DNA of 64,000 bases from Zanthoxylum bungeanum (Eukaryota; Streptophyta; Magnoliopsida; Sapindales; Rutaceae): contig SKCR01007816.1 in the NCBI GenBank assembly GCA_019454045.1, positions 62,001 through 126,000 of the forward strand, in the 5' to 3' direction. Made by a program: the position numbers and the translations under genes. Below the pieces are notes generated by a model. That model searched no databases. It had not been told where the DNA came from and saw only the letters and a list, made by a program, of their open reading frames with translations. How positions within the stretch are numbered: position 1 is the stretch's first letter; every line of letters starts with the position of its first letter. This document shows, piece after piece, positions 11,497-23,919 of the stretch.

Positions 11497-13762
11497 TGAT
11501 GGAGTTGGTGCTTGGAGTGTAAATCCGATTTGTATATTTTATTATTTATTAATAAAATAACTGTATTTTTCATTTCATACCTCATTAATAGTATTGTCAT
11601 TATGCGTATTAGATTGATGTATAGATATGCTAAGAATGACATCCACCTTAGAATATTTTTGACACAAGGTGTAAACTATTCTTAAAGTAAATATTCCTAG
11701 TCGTTGGTTTTGGAATACGGTCGAATTCCTATAACCTAGAAGACTAGCATATGTCGTATATTGGAATTGGAGTTTCAATGGTTTAACGCGATGTACCATG
11801 AGTTTTGGAAACTCGTATAGACATTTGGGTATTCGTTGGAACGAATACTGAATGACTAATAGGTGATTTCTAATAGTTGGAAGTACACACCACCGTCAAT
11901 AGGAATCTCCTCAAGTCCAGTAGCATTTGTAATCCTTTGACTATATGATAACATTGATTTTGTGTAAGATCCTCCACACTTTGGTGCCATGTATGTCAGA
12001 AACCTTTCATGGTCTGGCCTCTAGATGTTCATTGGGTGTGGATCGATGCACTCAGTAATCAAGTACGAAGCAAGATAGGATCCGTCGGCCCGTATGTGTA
12101 CCATAAGGGGTTTAGGTATCCATGTTAGTAAAGTCACGATTCTTAATTCTTTGGCCAAAGTCGATCACCTAGGGTGGATCGCATCAGTTATGAAGAATCT
12201 TGGACATGTCGACATGAGATGTGCATCTCGGAAACTTGACGGTGTATTCTATATTTCCTAAGCACAACTCAGATAGCCTATGACGGAGGGATTGTTAAAC
12301 ATATATGATGACCTCGACTTGAATAGTTCAGAAAGGTCATTTGTGTTATTCTCGAATTCAGAGGTGGCCGAATTACGTATATATTAGCTAAGCTTATATG
12401 AAGAACGTGTCTAAACTTATAGAGTCCCAATATGAATTGTACTCGTTGAGCACTTGGGTAGCCGATTATTTTTGATAAAAGATAATATTCGATATTATAA
12501 TTATCAACTAAGATAATCAAGTGTTATTGGATAACATTTGAGGATATTATGGTAATTGTAAGTATGTAATAATATGTGGTTTTGGCTTGATTTAATTGGA
12601 TTAAATCAAGGTGGCAAACATTTAACTAATCAATTTCCTAATCCTTGGCTTGATTTAATTGGACTAAATTAAAGTGGGATACAATGGAGATTAGCTACCC
12701 CTAATTATACATATTTGGACAAATTGGATTAAGCCCACTTAAAAGTTGATTACAACTTTTATTAATTAAAAATTGCCTAAGTTTTGCTATAAATAGCAAG
12801 TTTTAGGATGGTTTTAATTACAAGTACAAGTATAAGGAAATTCTTAGAGAAATTAGCCTAAGTTAGAGAAGTGTTTTGAGAAGCTTGTGAGGTCTCTACA
12901 ACATTTCATCTAGGAGAAATCAAGATTGGATCTTGAAGTGAAGCTTGGAAGCATTGGAAACAAGATTGGATCTTGAAGTCAAGCTTGCACACCTTGGAGG
13001 TTCTCCAAGAGTTTCAACAAATGAGAAATAGATTGGATCTTCCATCAAGCTTACTAGGTAATGTTTGATCTTCTCCGAAGCTATCTTTATTTGTGTATTA
13101 GATGCATGATCACATAGCTTAATGTTGAATAAGGCTAATCAATTGTGTTAGGATACTTTAGAAGTGTAAACACAACATGCTTGTAATTATGTCAAAGATG
13201 TTCTTGTTGGACATGGAACAATTAATTAGAGTTTGGATATCTAGATTAAAGCTAAGAGCTACGACTATCATTCTAAAATAGCTTGACCACCTTTGGGTGA
13301 GCTAGAATTGTTCACGAGATATTTCTTATTGGGATTCTAAATTGGTTTGTGTATTGGATTCAAAATTTACGCAAGTGCGTATTTAGAATAAATTTATGTT
13401 TTTGTAAAAATATTTGATATTTTGAAAAACTTGATTTTTATTCTATAACATCTGTTAATGTTGGTTTTGAAATTAAAAATTAATTTTCGGTGTTTTTGAA
13501 GTGTTTAGGGTTCAGCTCACTGGAAAGTGAGCTGAAGGAGAAAAGGAAATGAAAAAAGAAAAAAAAAAGTGATCAACGCAACAGTGCTTTTGGAGCTTCC
13601 GGACTCCGATTCAATCCCAGTTATTTCCTATACACTCTAATGGAATATAGTATTTCATCAAATGATTTAAAATTACACCCATACTTGATATCCATGGGTT
13701 AGACTCATTTCCGCTATGAGGGGCACTGATCCGACCCTAGGGGTTCCACAACTGTCCCAACA
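11497..13762 (+). repeat. 3' LTR of copia B
   Basis: The 2266-bp repeat starts TGATGGAGTTGG and ends CTGTCCCAACA, followed directly by target duplication GTAAT. It aligns to 5777-8178. TATA box CTATAAATAG is at 12787-12796. The exact 11-bp-arm hairpin is at 13511-13536, but the GC-rich tract after it is shorter than in the 5' LTR. Confidence 0.9.
12787..12796 (+). promoter_or_regulatory. LTR TATA box, copia B 3' LTR
   Basis: CTATAAATAG is identical to the box in the 5' LTR (7144-7153). Confidence 0.6.
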
Positions 13763-16700
13763 GTAATATCTCGAGTTTTTTAGAACAATACTGGAAGATT
13801 TCAGAATTAAAGTTAAGGATTTGGAACGTGATGGTAATCGAAAATAAAAGTATATGTGTTGTAAAATAGGTCAGAACGTTTTAAAGTGAAGCTTCGTCGA
13901 GTTGGAAAACAAGCTATTCATGTTAAAATTATTATACGCGTAAGAATTTCTTGTTTTGGCTATAGAAATAGCAAATGAACTCTGATTGAGCTGATTCTTA
14001 AACCATGAGACTCTTTTTTTCGGGACGAACAACTTTCATGTTGAACACGTTTCGCAATTTACATCAGAATGGCTTCTAAAATATGAATTTACGTGGAAGC
14101 CCTATGATAGGAGCCGGATTCTAATTTTGCGGGGGTCTAAACATAAATTCTAGAAACTACTCTATAAATACCCTATATTTTCTTATAATTTCAAAATTAC
14201 AAAATATATCAAAAGATCCCACACGACCCCTCGTCTCCCCAAAATATATGTGAGAACTACTGGTCACGCCGTCTGTCTAATGGCCACCGCTGGCCGACGG
14301 GACCAGCTAGAGGGGTGCGACGGCCTCCCCTCCGCCATGTTGTGGCCGGTGGCAGCCCCAAGACGCCGAAAATGACAAAAAAGAGTAGAAATATGCACGG
14401 TAATGGATTTTATGATCCCGGCTCATCACTTCATTTCTCGGCCCGAGCCACCTGTCAAATTAAAGCTCTCAAATAGCAATACAAGTTGGCGATGATGGAT
14501 TTTTCGTTATGTGCATGATTGCATTCAAAATGAGAGGAGAAGCTCTGGTCGAAATTATGTCGATTCCAGCGCGTTCATGGGATCGTTTGGAGTCTGTATA
14601 TGCCATCAAAATCTCGGTAAGACCTCCGGGTAAAATTTAGCTAATTTCAAATTTTCCATTAAATATTTAGATGTATCCAATAGCTTAGTAGAGTAGCGTA
14701 ATGGTATGAATTGAATAGTTTGAGCATTAGTATATTGAATATATGTATTTGGTAGAATCCAAGTGAAAAAGAAACGAATTAGATCGATCCGATAGATTAT
14801 GTAAGTTTCCGGTAAAAGTTGATTTTTGTGTATAATGATGTGTTTTGATTGTAATTATAGTTATGAGTTATATATGATATTACAAAAATATTTGGATAAA
14901 TCTAGATAGGTTCAGAGGGTTCGAGACCATTCTGTAGCATTTACGGAAACGTTTTCGGAAGATTTTCCAAAAACGCGTAAACCAAGGATTTAATTTAACG
15001 TGTGCATGAATTAGTTTGTAATGGTGTTTTAAAAGTAATGGAACTAAGAATATTGAAATCGGACTTGATTTGGTTGTCCCGGAAATATTAAAATTTTTAT
15101 CATAGTTAAGCCGAGAATACCGTATGTTGCAATTCTAACGGAATTTCGCTATTTATTTTGATAGATTTGACTAGGATCTTGAGCGTTCGTGAAGCCAGGT
15201 AAGTAACCCATGTGATGAGAGCTTGAATTTTTTTATTTGTGTTTAATTTTATATAGAGGTTATTGATTTGTTTAGGATAAAACGAGGATAGTTAAGAGAT
15301 AGTTTGAGAATGGGGTTCAAGACTATGATTAGTTAAGTGAATCGACCATCGCATGTATCACTTTTGTTATTCCTATGATATGAAGTGAAATATTTGATGA
15401 GCTCAATGTTTATATGCATGTGTTATGTACGTAAGTGTGTGAACCGGTAATGATAAGTATATGTATAAGCATACTTATAAGTATGTGAACGCATGTTTAT
15501 ATATGTATGAGATGATAAGATATGTATGATTTGGGTATAAAGATCGGTATAGAGAATAAGTTATGACTTCAGAGTTTGTATTAGCATATGTATGCGTGCA
15601 GTTTTATGGATAAGTTTGTTATTGACTCGAACATGCGATTGTCGGTATAAAGGTCGGATTGGATAATTATGATAAGAAATGGGTATAAGCTAAGTTCTTC
15701 ATGAATGGATAACTATAATTGATAAGTTTCTGTATCAGAGGTTATTATATGGAAAATCTGAAACTAAGGGTATTTGAGCGGTAATGAAAGATATAAGGAT
15801 GGTTAAGGATTTAACATTTGAGTTCTTAGTAATGTATATTCATATGTTTGAAATATATGTATGTAAATGTGTATTTGGATGAAGATTCGAATGTGTTTGT
15901 CATGTATGTACTTGTGTATGAGAAATCGTGCGATGAGTTTGTGTTACGTGATATGTGTACATGTATGTATGTTTAATTGGTTGATGTTCTCGTGGTGTAG
16001 TAGGCGAGCTGGTTAGTGATCCATTCTGACGGCATTCATCTCATACATATTCTAAAATAGGTAATAAGTCTCGTACGAGCATTATTTGTGTAAGCCAACG
16101 CATATGTATGTGTTGTTTGAGTTATGTGTTCTCTTATGTATTGACGGTTATGTATGCTTCATTATCGGTTGCTCGATGATTTTGTATGTATGTTTGAGTG
16201 TATGTGTGTGTATGATAGATTCTATGTTATGTTTGAACTGTGTTCACGTGGAATGAATGAATGATTTGAAAACCAGTATGAGTATAAGATGATGTAAAGT
16301 GTGTTTGTTAAGTTGTTATCGTATGTACGTATATGTGTAAAAATTCTAAAATTATATTGGCATGAATATAAGAGAAGTGAGTTATGATATGTATGAATGC
16401 ATATGAATCACACATGTTAAGTTATTGTAAGCCATCAGAATTAAAGAAAGTTTATTTTGGTATTGAAGTAAGTTTGTTTTGGTATTGAAGATAGTTTGTA
16501 ACCGAATAGAAGAAAGTTTATTTGATATACCGATTTAGTGATATTTCAAAGACTTTTACTCGTGATAAAATATAAATATGTGATTTCGTGCTTCATGTGA
16601 TTGAAATGGTTTCGATATTATATGACGTACTCTGTGATATTCGAATATATGCTTTGTGTGCCTTGAATGTCTGACCATTAGATTGACAACATGTAAATAT

Positions 16701-16841
16701 GTAAATATGAGGACTTGACATGCATAAAGAATAATGAATAATAAAAAGTTGATAACTCTGAATTTGTAACAATTTGGTTATTCATAAAAGTTTATGATAT
16801 GCTTGACTTGTATGTTCTGTTTGTAGTACTAGCATGGTTAC

Positions 16842-19709
16842 TGTAGGACACAGAAATCGGCGATGCTGTTCTAGGCTCGTGGCCTAGTAGGGAGTATGGA
16901 ATAGCTCACGGGGAACTAAACCAGAGAAATAATATGGAGTCGCCACCCGGTGTGAACCGAGATAAAGATTTAAGGCCGCACTCACCCCTCGCAATGGAAG
17001 ACCTCAAACCTGTTGGGTTCGGAATGGTCCCTTACTTATGCCACTTGTAATTATGTGATTTGTGCAATATCTTAACCGAATCTACGCAACATGCTCAAGA
17101 ACAACCGATATCTAGTTCATGCTCATAAAGATAAATCCTATGTCTAAGTTTGCATGCTTGGAAAGTAAGTCATCATAACACACGACAACACACGGCAATA
17201 TCATGAACATATTTCAATTATATAATTCGAAATGCAAACAACAACATAAACTTAATGCAAATTCCAAATGCAAAACGAATAACTAATCATGCTTAAAAAT
17301 AAACAACTAACTAAGCTAAATCATGCTTTAATAACAAATAAATAACCTACGAACTACAACATGCTCACACACAAGTTTGGATGAGATGAAATATGTGTCT
17401 CCTAAGTGGTACGTGGCGTTGTATCCCGAGTACAAACCGCACTACCGTCCATTCAAATTCGGCTACGGAATTTACGTCCGGGTTTCCATCCTATATACCA
17501 CAAAAGGGAACACATATTCCGCTCATCCAATCAATCACATCATGCCTCAAACAACTCTCATGCAATAATATTTTTAAAATAAACAAAATAAACGAAAGAT
17601 AATAAATAAAAAGGTGCCCTCAAGTCTAACCTCTTTTGTCGTCTCACGAAAGGGCGTTACACAGCCGTTGGAAGGGTGGATGATCCGCAACTCTTCTGGT
17701 TCACTGACTCAACGTCTTTCCTCACTGTTTCGCTGTTCGGGCTACTGTTTTCAATCCGTTTCGCTGCTGTTTTACTGCTATTTTTAGGCCACTGTTTTTG
17801 TTGTTTCAGGGACTATTTTGGGCATTTTTGGAGGGTAAAGGGCTGCTGTTTTTAGGCGGTTTTGAGGGGGGGTCTTGTACAATTTTTTGGTGCAGTTTTA
17901 GGGTGTTTTCTGGACTGTTTAAAGGGGTTTTAAGGTGCGGTTGGACTGGGCAGTAGAGTAGGCTTTTTGCGGCAGTTTGAAGGGCTGAATAAGGAGCAGT
18001 TTGGGCGTGATTTACTGGCTTATGCGAGAGGGTTTATGGCCCAGTTAAAGGGGATAGGCGTGAAGAGGTAGGGGCAGTTTAGCGTGAAGAGGCAAGGGCT
18101 GCTGGCGTGGATTATATGGAGGCAGGTGGCGTTGATTCTTTTTTTGTGTGTGCAGGTTGCGTGGATGGCTTTGAATGATGATGGCAAGGTGCGTGGAGGT
18201 CAGGTGTGTGATGGCTTGAAGTTCAGTGGGGGGCGTGGCGTTAGATGAGGGCAATGTGTCGTGTTTAAGGCTAGTAAGTAGAGTTTATGCATGAGGCAGT
18301 TTTTGGTTTGTGCGAGAGGGTGAAGGGCGAAGAGAGAGGGAAGCAGTGAGGAAAGGGCGTTACACAGCCGTTGGAAGGGTGGATGATCCGCAACTCTTCT
18401 GGTTCACTGACTCAACGTCTTTCCTCACTGTTTCGCTGTTCGGGCTACTGTTTTCAATCCGTTTCGCTGCTGTTTTGCTGCTATTTTAGGCCACTATTTT
18501 TGTTGTTTCAGGGACTATTTTGGGCATTTTTGGAGGGTAAAGGGCTGCTGTTTTTAGGCGGTTTTGAAGGGGGGTCTTGTACAATTTTTTGGTGCAGTTT
18601 TAGGGTGTTTTCTGGACTGTTTAAAAGGGTTTTAAGGTGTGGTTGGACTGGGCAGTAGAGTAGGCTTTTTGCGGAAGTTTGAAGGGCTGAATAAGGAGCA
18701 GTTTGGGCGTGATTTACTAGCTTATGCGAGAGGGTTTATGGCCCAGTTAAAGGGGATAGGCGTGAAGAGGTAGGGGCAGTTTAGCGTGAAGAGGCAAGGG
18801 CTGCTGGCGTGGATTATATGGAGGCAGGTGGCGTTGATTCGTTTTTTGTGTGTGCAGGTTGCGTGGATGGCTTTGAATGATGATGGCAAGGTGCGTGGAG
18901 GTCAGGTGTGTGATGGCTTGAAGTTCAGTGGGGGGCGTGGCGTTAGATGAAGGCAATGTGTCGTGTTTAAGGCTAGTAAGTAGAGTTTATGCGTGAGGCA
19001 GTTTTTGGTTTGTGCGAGAGGGTGAAGGGCGAAGAGAGAGGGAAGCCTTGAGAGTCTTAGGGTTTATTTTTAGTTTTTTGCCGTGAGAGTGAGCCCGGGT
19101 ATGATGTGTTGGTGAAGGGTTATTTTTATAGGCAAAGGGATGGGGTTATCCTTGTTTGAATAGGAAAGGGATTTGTGTAATTATAGGGGATATTTTTAAT
19201 TAGTGTGGGATAAGGAAAAATCTTTTAATTAGGGAAGTGATTTGATTTTATTTGATTTGTTCTCTTTTGATTAGGGATATGATTTGATTTGTATCTTTTA
19301 ATTAGGGAATGTAATTTAAGTGAATTAGGAAAGCTTTTGATGGGATTTTATTTGACTTTATTTAATTTTGGTATGTGATTTATTTAATTTGGGAAGGTGA
19401 TTTGGTTTGATTTCAACATGTGTTTAATGTGTGGATTTTTTAGGGAAGTGATTTAATGGGCTTGTGTTGGGTTTCGTCCATTTAGTGGGCTTGGTGTGTG
19501 TCTTGCGGGGTTTTGGGCTAAGGGTGTGTTTTAAAACGGAGGTCCAACAAGCGAACCCGCAGCCACTCCAGCGAATTAAATCCAACAATGTGTCAATTCT
19601 TGGCTCTTCCATTCCAACGTCCGTTTCTCGCGGCTTCCACGATTAAAGAGGTAGTGTCTCCATGCAAGACTCATCATCGGGACTTATATGTAAAAATGCA
19701 GTGTCTACA
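16842..19709 (+). repeat. 5' LTR of LARD1 (contains a 703-bp duplication)
   Basis: It begins TGTAGGACACAG and ends GTGTCTACA. It is 2868 bp long, against 2165 bp for the 3' LTR, and the excess of 703 bp equals the internal tandem duplication exactly. The two LTRs otherwise look nearly identical by eye, so the insertion is fairly recent compared with the copia elements. Confidence 0.9.
17648..19053 (+). repeat. 703-bp tandem duplication inside LARD1 5' LTR
   Basis: The unit starting GAAAGGGCGTTACACAGCCG at 17648 repeats at 18351, a period of 703 bp. The copies differ at only a few scattered positions. The 3' LTR (24949-27113) has a single copy, so the duplication arose after, or in the template just before, insertion. 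Confidence 0.9.
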
Positions 19710-19879
19710 GTCGCCCCCACTTTGATGGGACTTATGTTGTGTGTGACAATGACAATCCTATCAAATTACGTTCAATGCATTTTCACTTACCTTGCTCTCC
19801 AACTGTCACCTGGTTTGCCTGTTGCTCTGAACTGAATTTGATGATGTGCCATTCCTGGCGTGCTAAACCCCGTACCTAA

Positions 19880-20625
19880 GGTGTCGCGGTAGTCCACAAT
19901 AGTCTCCAATAGTCCATAATACTCCACGGTAGTCCACAACACTTCACGGTAGTCCACAATACTCCACGGTAGTCCACAGTAGTCCTCGGTAGTCCACGGT
20001 AGTCCTCGGTAGTCCACATAATCCACATAGTCCTCGGTAGTGCACAACACTTCACGGTAGTCCATGGTAGTCCACAATACTTCACGATAGTCCATGGTAG
20101 TCCTCGGTAGTCCACATAATCCACGGTAGTCCTCGGTAGTCCACGGTAGTCCTCGGTAGTCCACGGTAGTCCTCGGTAGTCCACATAATCCACATAGTCC
20201 TCGGTAGTCCACAGCACTTCATGGTAGTCCACGGTAGTCCACAATACTTCACGATAGTCCACGATAGTCCTCGGTAGTCCACATAATCCACGGTAGTCCA
20301 CGGTAGTCCATGGTAGTCCTCGGTAGTCCACATAATCCACATAGTCCTCGGCAATCCACATAATCCACATAGTCCTCGGTAGTCCTCGGTAGTCCACAAT
20401 ACTTCACGGTAGTCCATGTAGTCCACGGTAGTCCTCGGTAGTCCACGATAGTCCTCGGTAGTCCACATAGTCCTCGATAGTCCACAACACTTCACGGTAG
20501 TCCACGGTAGTCCACAATACTTCACAATATTCCACAGTAGTCCTCGGTAGTCCACATAATCCACGGTAGTCCTTAGTAGTCCACGGTAGTCCTCGGTAAT
20601 CCACATAATCCACATAGTCCACGAC
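19880..20625. repeat. decamer minisatellite array
   Basis: About 750 bp is built from 10-base units TAGTCCACGG and TAGTCCTCGG, with CACAATACT, CACATAATC and CATGG variants that form a higher-order pattern. Because the unit has no stop on the minus strand, long meaningless frames appear there (DYRGLPWT repeats). Confidence 0.95.
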
Positions 20626-20835
20626 GCCATTCTTGGCGTGCTAAACCCCGTACCTAGGGTGTCGCGGTAGTCCATAATGTCGTACCTGGCATGCTAAACA
20701 CCGTACCTAGGGTGTCACGGTTGCGTCTCCATACCTAGAGTGTCACAGTTGTGTCTGAGTGCCGTACCTGGCGTGCTAAACCCCGTACCTAGGGTGTCGC
20801 GGTTGCGTCTCCATACCTAGATTGTCGCAGAGTTG
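20625..20835. repeat. minisatellite with CCGTACCTAGGGTGTCGCGG core
   Basis: Phrases such as GCGTGCTAAACCCCGTACCT and AGGGTGTCGCGGTTGCGTCT recur at about 20635, 20690, 20765 and 20800. Spacing is irregular (roughly 50-75 bp), so it is a decayed tandem array. Confidence 0.8.
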
Positions 20836-20837
20836 AT

Positions 20838-21125
20838 GTCTCCATACCCGGAGTGCCGTTCCTGGAAAAACTGATGTTGTGTTCTCCATACCCGGAGTGC
20901 CATACCTGGCAAAACTGAAACTGATGTCTCCATACCCAGAGTGCCATACCCGGCAAAACTAAAACTGAGTCTCCATACCCGGAGTGCCATACCCGGCAAA
21001 ACTGAAACTGATGCTAATGTGGGCCTCGCCACCAGAGTGCCATACCCGGCAAAACTGATACTGATGTTGATGTGGGCCTCGCCCCCAAAGTGCCATACCT
21101 GGCAAGACTGATACTAATAATGTGA
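20838..21125. repeat. minisatellite, CATACCCGG-GTGCCATACCCGGCAAAACTGA units
   Basis: Five to six units of roughly 50 bp combine CCATACCCGGAGTGCC with GGCAAAACTGAAACTGATG. The last units acquire GTGGGCCTCGCC, the motif that dominates the arrays further downstream. Confidence 0.85.
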
Positions 21126-21129
21126 TGTT

Positions 21130-21392
21130 TTGTTCTCGAATTATGCCGTGAGGTGGTCCATTCCCGAACCGTTAGTGTGTGAGGTGGTCCATTCCCGAAC
21201 CGTGCTCTATTCTCGGATTGACATTCCCGGCTTGTTCATTCTCGAACTGTACTCCATTCTCGTAGTGCCATTCCCGGCTTTTTCATTCTCAAACTGTGTT
21301 TCATTCTCGGATTTCCATTCCCGGCTTGTTCATTCTCGAACCTTGTTCCATTCTCGGATTGCCATTCTCGGCTTATTCATTCTCGAATTATG
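21130..21392. repeat. minisatellite, CATTCTCGAAC / CATTCCCGGCTTGTT units
   Basis: Alternating short phrases CCATTCCCGAACCG, CATTCTCGGATTGCC and CCCGGCTTGTTCATTCTCGA repeat with a period of about 40-50 bp. The related word TTCCCGAAC is also the core of the LARD2 array (43680-44465). Confidence 0.85.
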
Positions 21393-21705
21393 CTGATGAT
21401 GCAGTGGGCCCTCGACCCTGGGATGCATCCCGGAACTGCAACCGACAACGGGGGCGGCTTGACCCTGGGAAGCATCCCAATACCGCTGACAATGTGGGTC
21501 TCGCCCTCAAACTGATGATGTAGTGGGTCCTCGACCCTGGGATGCTTCCCGAAACTAGAACTGATGATGTAGTGGGCCCTCGACCCTAGGACGCATCCTG
21601 GAATTGCAATCGACAACGGGGGCGCCTCGACCCTATGACGCATCCCAATACCGCTGACAATGTGGGCCTCGCCCTCAAACTGATGATGTAATGGGTCCTC
21701 GACCC
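21393..21705. repeat. 168-bp higher-order repeat
   Basis: CTGATGATG..GTGGGCCCTCGACCC starts at 21393 and again at 21561, a 168-bp period. Each unit contains the sub-block CGACAACGGGGGCG and the word CCGCTGACAATGTGGG. Confidence 0.85.
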
Positions 21706-22085
21706 CAAAATGATACTGATATGCTCCTCGACCATGAACTGATACTGATGTGGGCCTCGCCCCAAACTGATACTGATATGGGCCTCGCCCCAATCTGATA
21801 CTTATATGGGCCTCGCCCCAATGCTGATACTGATATGGGCCTCACCCCAAACTGATACTGATATGGGCCTCGCCCCCATGCTGATACTGATATGGGCCTC
21901 GCCCCAGACTGATACTGATGTAGGCCTCGCCCCCATGCTGGTACTGATATGGGCCTCGCCCCAAACTGATACTGATATGGGCCTCGCCCCAAACTGATAC
22001 TGATATGGGCCTCGCCCCGATGCTGATACTGATATAGGCTTCGCCCCCAAACTGATACTGATATGGGCCTCGCCTCCTAGACTGA
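21705..22085. repeat. minisatellite, about 27-bp unit
   Basis: About 13 copies of ACTGATACTGATATGGGCCT followed by CGCCCCA, with CATG or AA variants between the Cs and CTG. ORFs read through it on both strands because the unit lacks stops; they are not genes. Confidence 0.93.
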
Positions 22086-22640
22086 TACTGATGTGGGCCT
22101 CGACCGTAGGACTAATCCCTAAAATTAATGTTGTTGTGGGCCTCGGCCCTGAGACTCATCCCCAAAACTGATGTTGATGTGGGCCTCGGCCCTGTGACTC
22201 ATCCCCAAAACTGATGCTGATGTGGGCCTCGACCCTGAGACTCATCCCCAAAACTGATGCTGATGTGGGTCTCGCCCCCAGACTGATGCTGATGTGGGCC
22301 TCAACCTTGGGACTCATCCCCAAAACTGATACTGATGTGGGCCTCGACCCTGGGATTTATTCCAAAACTCTGACGATGTGGGCCTCGACCTTGGGATTCA
22401 TTCCAAAACTCTGAAGATGTGGGCCTCGACCTTGGGATTCATTCCAAAACTCTGACAATGTGGACCTCGACCCTGGGATTCATTCCCGAAACTCTGACGA
22501 TGTGGGCCTCGACCCTGGGATTCATTCTCGAAACTCTGACGATGTGGGCCTCGACCCTGGGATTCATTCCCCCAAACTGCTGATAGTGTGGGCCTCGACC
22601 TTGGGATTCATTCCCGAAACTGATGATGCTATGTTGCTGT
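22085..22640. repeat. minisatellite, about 42- to 63-bp units
   Basis: GTGGGCCTCGACCCTGGGAT plus TCATTCC(C)GAAACTCTGACGAT repeats about 11 times, first in a longer form (CTCATCCCCAAAACTGATGC, about 62 bp), then in a shorter one. It clearly shares the GTGGGCCTCG word with the array before it. Confidence 0.93.
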
Positions 22641-23050
22641 TTCTGGTTGGCTTGCATTTGCCACTTTCACATTTTCTTTAAAACCTGTGAACACAAACAA
22701 GACAAAGATTATGTGTATATGACGTGTATGCATGCATGCATGAATGTGTTTCCTATTCCGATTGGTTAGGACTTCCTTGTGCTCTTCGGTGCTTCTTGCC
22801 TACAAAATTCTTTGGTCGCCCATTGGGTCTGCTTGCAATTTCCTTCTGCCAGTTTTCTTCTGGTGATTGGTTGGTTCTCTTTTGTCTCATGGCTCAAGAT
22901 CTCATTGTTTCCCTTATTTGCGGGGTGGTAGACTGGTCGCCCAAAGTCTTCATTTAGCTTTCCGCTCTTCGCTGCTTGTAATAGGTCAAGGTGAACCACG
23001 CGATGTAGCATTCCATAGCATCATACTATATCACATTCTATGAAATAGTC
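22640..23050 (+). other. internal block conserved between LARD1 and LARD2
   Basis: From TTTTC(T)TTTAAAACCTG to CATATTATTGCC this segment matches 44465-44880 closely, while the arrays before it differ. On the plus strand both copies keep an open frame of about 70 codons from near GTGTTTCCTATTCC (22747 and 44549), sharing GLPCAL, RPLGLL, ISFCQFSSGD and VVDWSP. That could be a decayed ORF or a conserved RNA element. I do not recognise the protein. Confidence 0.7.
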
Positions 23051-23334
23051 CCAATAGTTACACATATTATTGCCCTCAAAGAATGCTCAGTAATGAAACC
23101 AGAGAACCTTCAAAACATTCAATGCAACTCAAATCCAAGTCTTTGAATAAATGATCTAAGCCAGACTCAAAGTGTGTGTGTGTGTGCAAGGGTTCCTTTA
23201 CAGATTCATCCCCAGGTGAGCCAACTCAATGATTTCATCAAAAAATTGGGATCGATGGGTCAAACCAACCTAGATGTCTCAATTATGCCTGAAGTTGCTT
23301 TTTTGTGCTCAATGTGGTATGGTTTTCTTTCTCT

Positions 23335-23445
23335 TTTGTCTTTTTTTTTTTTATTCTCTTCATTTTGAACTACTTTTTTCTTTTCTTTTCTTTTTCTCCT
23401 TTTTTCTTTCTCTTTTTTTTTTCAACACACCTACCCTTTAAGGTA
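23335..23445. repeat. pyrimidine-rich low-complexity tract
   Basis: T runs broken by C (TTCTTTTC patterns) extend from 23335 to 23425, followed by ordinary sequence. A second, longer T-rich tract lies at 23830-23940. They give long Phe/Ser or Lys/Glu frames without meaning. Confidence 0.9.
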
Positions 23446-23886
23446 GCATTTCTCCTCATGGTGGTCCTAATACTCGCCCATGGGTAGCTTCACGCTTATC
23501 GGTTATAGGTGGTTCAATTCTTTTCTTTAGAGACTTTTCTTTCATTTTCAACCATACCACACATCATAATATAAACAAATCAAGATAGACATCTAAGCAA
23601 ACGGTCATTCACCGACCTACAATTTCTTCAACTAATCACCTTGCCAACTACTCATGTTTTCACTGCTAAGAACCTATAGTGAAGTGCTTACGAGTCTAAC
23701 ATAGATCAATCACTCAAAGTATCAGATAAAAGCACATCAAGAGTTTATCGTTTCTAAGGTTTCACCTTAAAGCAATCAATTTCATCATCGGACTTATGTC
23801 TTACTATCAATGACTAAAAACAAACAACAATTTTCTTTTCTTTTTTCTTCTTCTTTTTTTTTTCTTTTTTTTCTTTTTTTTCTTTT

Positions 23887-23919
<33 letters not shown>

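Larger units (their letters stand above)
5777..13762 (+). mobile_element. Ty1/copia element B, nearly complete but defective
   Basis: Two LTRs of about 2.4 and 2.3 kb flank a 3.3-kb internal region. Flanking 5-bp duplications GTAAT (5772-5776 and 13763-13767) prove a single insertion event. Domain order is gag, protease, integrase, RT, RNase H, which is diagnostic of copia. It is defective. The 5' LTR is joined directly to the middle of gag, so the primer-binding site and gag N terminus are gone. RT and RNase H carry deletions, and stops and frameshifts break gag, protease and integrase. The element landed six bases inside the Del-like LTR, so it is younger than that LTR. Confidence 0.93.

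Noticed and set aside
19880..20625. Array of short direct repeats that might suggest CRISPR
   Set aside because: Units are 10 bp, contiguous and without unique spacers, and the context is a plant retroelement with no cas genes.
19787..20675. Overlapping minus-strand ORFs of 141-197 codons with DYRGLPWT repeats
   Set aside because: They are read-through of a 10-bp minisatellite whose unit lacks stops. Several frames are open at once, there is no start context and no known domain.
21377..22414. ORFs on both strands with ARPISVS or TDTDMGLAP repeats
   Set aside because: By-products of the 27-bp and related arrays; open on both strands.
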